A stretch of DNA of 21,883 nucleotides from Acidimicrobiia bacterium (GTDB lineage Bacteria > Actinomycetota > Acidimicrobiia > Spongiisociales > SHLN01), in the NCBI GenBank assembly GCA_004283105.1, contig SHLN01000010.1:1-21883 (forward strand), written 5' to 3'. Under the pieces are notes generated by a model, which was not told where the DNA came from, did not search any database, and saw only the letters and a program-made list of their open reading frames with translations. Position numbers and translations under genes: made by a program. Below are positions 21,252 to 21,883 of the stretch, piece after piece (position 1 is the first letter of the stretch; each line of letters opens with the position of its first letter).

Positions 21252-21883
21252 ATGCGGATTCTCCACACCTCCGACTGGCATGTCGGCAAGCGTCTCGGTC
21301 GCTACGACCGGATCGAGGAGACCCGGGAGGCCATCGAAGAGGTGGCGTCGCTGGCCGAGTCTGAAAAGGTTGACCTGGTTGTGCACTCGGGCGACCTGTT
21401 CGATCGTCCGGTGCCGCCGATGGAAGCCCTGCAGATCGGCCTGGCCGGATTGGTGAGTCTGACCGGCGGCGGTACCAGACCGGTGGTGGTCGTGGCGGGC
21501 AATCACGACTCGGGTGACTTGTTCGAAGCGCTGGCCCCGTTCCTGGCCGGATGGGGGATCCACCTCGTGGGAGCGATCAAAGCCCCGGCCGACGGCGGCG
21601 TGCTTCGACTGGAAACCGGTGGCGGTGACGCTCTGGTCGCCTGCCTTCCGTTTCTGCGCGAGGGCCGGGTGGTTGACTTCATGGCGGAGACCGACCGCTG
21701 GTACGGCCAATACGCCGAGCGGGTCCGCCGCCTCACCGACGCCTATTCCGAGTATCTCATCGAGGAGGCCCGGAGCGACGCCGTCTCGCTGCTCGTTGCC
21801 CACTTCATGATCACCGGCGCCCGGGTCGGCGGGCACGGAGCTCCCAGGGGGGAGCGGGAACTGCACATGGGGGAGGCGTACGC
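21252..21883 (+). CDS. sbcD: Mre11/SbcD-family DNA nuclease, cut by window end
   Basis: The N-terminal 210 residues of an SbcD/Mre11 metallophosphoesterase; the window ends before the stop codon. Metal-binding motifs are in place: Asp8 and His10 in HTSDWHVGKRL, Asp48 in HSGDLFDRP, Asn84-His85-Asp86 in VAGNHDSGDL, and His184 in LVAHFMITGA. The GHxH motif is expected past the edge. The enzyme is a Mn-dependent dsDNA exonuclease and hairpin endonuclease that works with the Rad50/SbcC ATPase, expected next downstream. ATG 21252 has AGGGG 9 nt upstream and lies 12 nt after the HerA-like gene, so the genes are one transcription unit. There is a long antisense frame here, but it is a shadow. Confidence 0.92.
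   Translation, partial: MRILHTSDWHVGKRLGRYDRIEETREAIEEVASLAESEKVDLVVHSGDLFDRPVPPMEALQIGLAGLVSLTGGGTRPVVVVAGNHDSGDLFEALAPFLAGWGIHLVGAIKAPADGGVLRLETGGGDALVACLPFLREGRVVDFMAETDRWYGQYAERVRRLTDAYSEYLIEEARSDAVSLLVAHFMITGARVGGHGAPRGERELHMGEAY

Noticed and set aside
21234..21866. Antisense open frame (210 codons) opposite the Mre11/SbcD gene
   Set aside because: The sense frame carries all N-terminal SbcD metal motifs and simply lacks a stop because the window ends.

Overview
The window is high-GC, densely packed bacterial chromosome that reads like an Actinomycetota genome. The evidence is GC-rich third codon positions, a formamidopyrimidine/Nei-type glycosylase that resembles mycobacterial Nei1, an Mrp antiporter operon of actinobacterial type, and many genes that appear to be leaderless (a TANNNT -10 box 5-9 nt before the ATG). 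I cannot fix the family from sequence alone; an Acidimicrobiia-like lineage is a guess. No tRNA, rRNA, transposase, CRISPR array or phage gene was seen, and no gap between genes exceeds about 200 bp.

Layout. (1) 22-5641, + strand: a complete Mrp/Mnh cation/proton antiporter operon in the order A-B-C-D-F-(G-E). All five junctions are 4-nt ATGA overlaps, and E is moved to the end and fused to G. (2) 5687-5977: a small winged-helix regulator with a near-consensus promoter (TTGATA-N17-TATAAT), probably leaderless. (3) 5982-7156, - strand: an SDR oxidoreductase that lacks the usual catalytic Tyr, followed by a four-helix membrane protein. (4) 7247-10756, + strand: a tightly overlapping operon of DUF2071 protein, Nei-type DNA glycosylase, DUF2236/MpaB-type oxygenase and D-lactate dehydrogenase. 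(5) 10753-14025: a small conserved acidic protein (-), a possible remnant of a methyltransferase, a full SAM methyltransferase, a 12-helix protein built from six repeated two-helix units, and a 65-aa basic peptide with a TTG start. (6) 14026-16405: diaminopropionate ammonia-lyase (-) divergent from an aldo/keto reductase (+) that looks lower in GC than its neighbours. (7) 16579-18339: a cupin (+) convergent with a nitronate monooxygenase-type flavoprotein (-). (8) 18533-window end, + strand: a NurA-like nuclease, a HerA-like ATPase with HAS barrel and an Mre11/SbcD nuclease cut by the window edge.

The most notable system is region 8. It looks like an archaeal-style DNA-end resection cassette (NurA-HerA-Mre11, presumably followed by Rad50/SbcC outside the window) in an actinobacterial setting. 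The HerA-like ATPase has an unusual Walker A loop and the NurA-like protein is divergent. Other points worth a second look are the MrpG-MrpE fusion, the Tyr-less SDR, the repeated membrane protein and the recurrent leaderless promoters.
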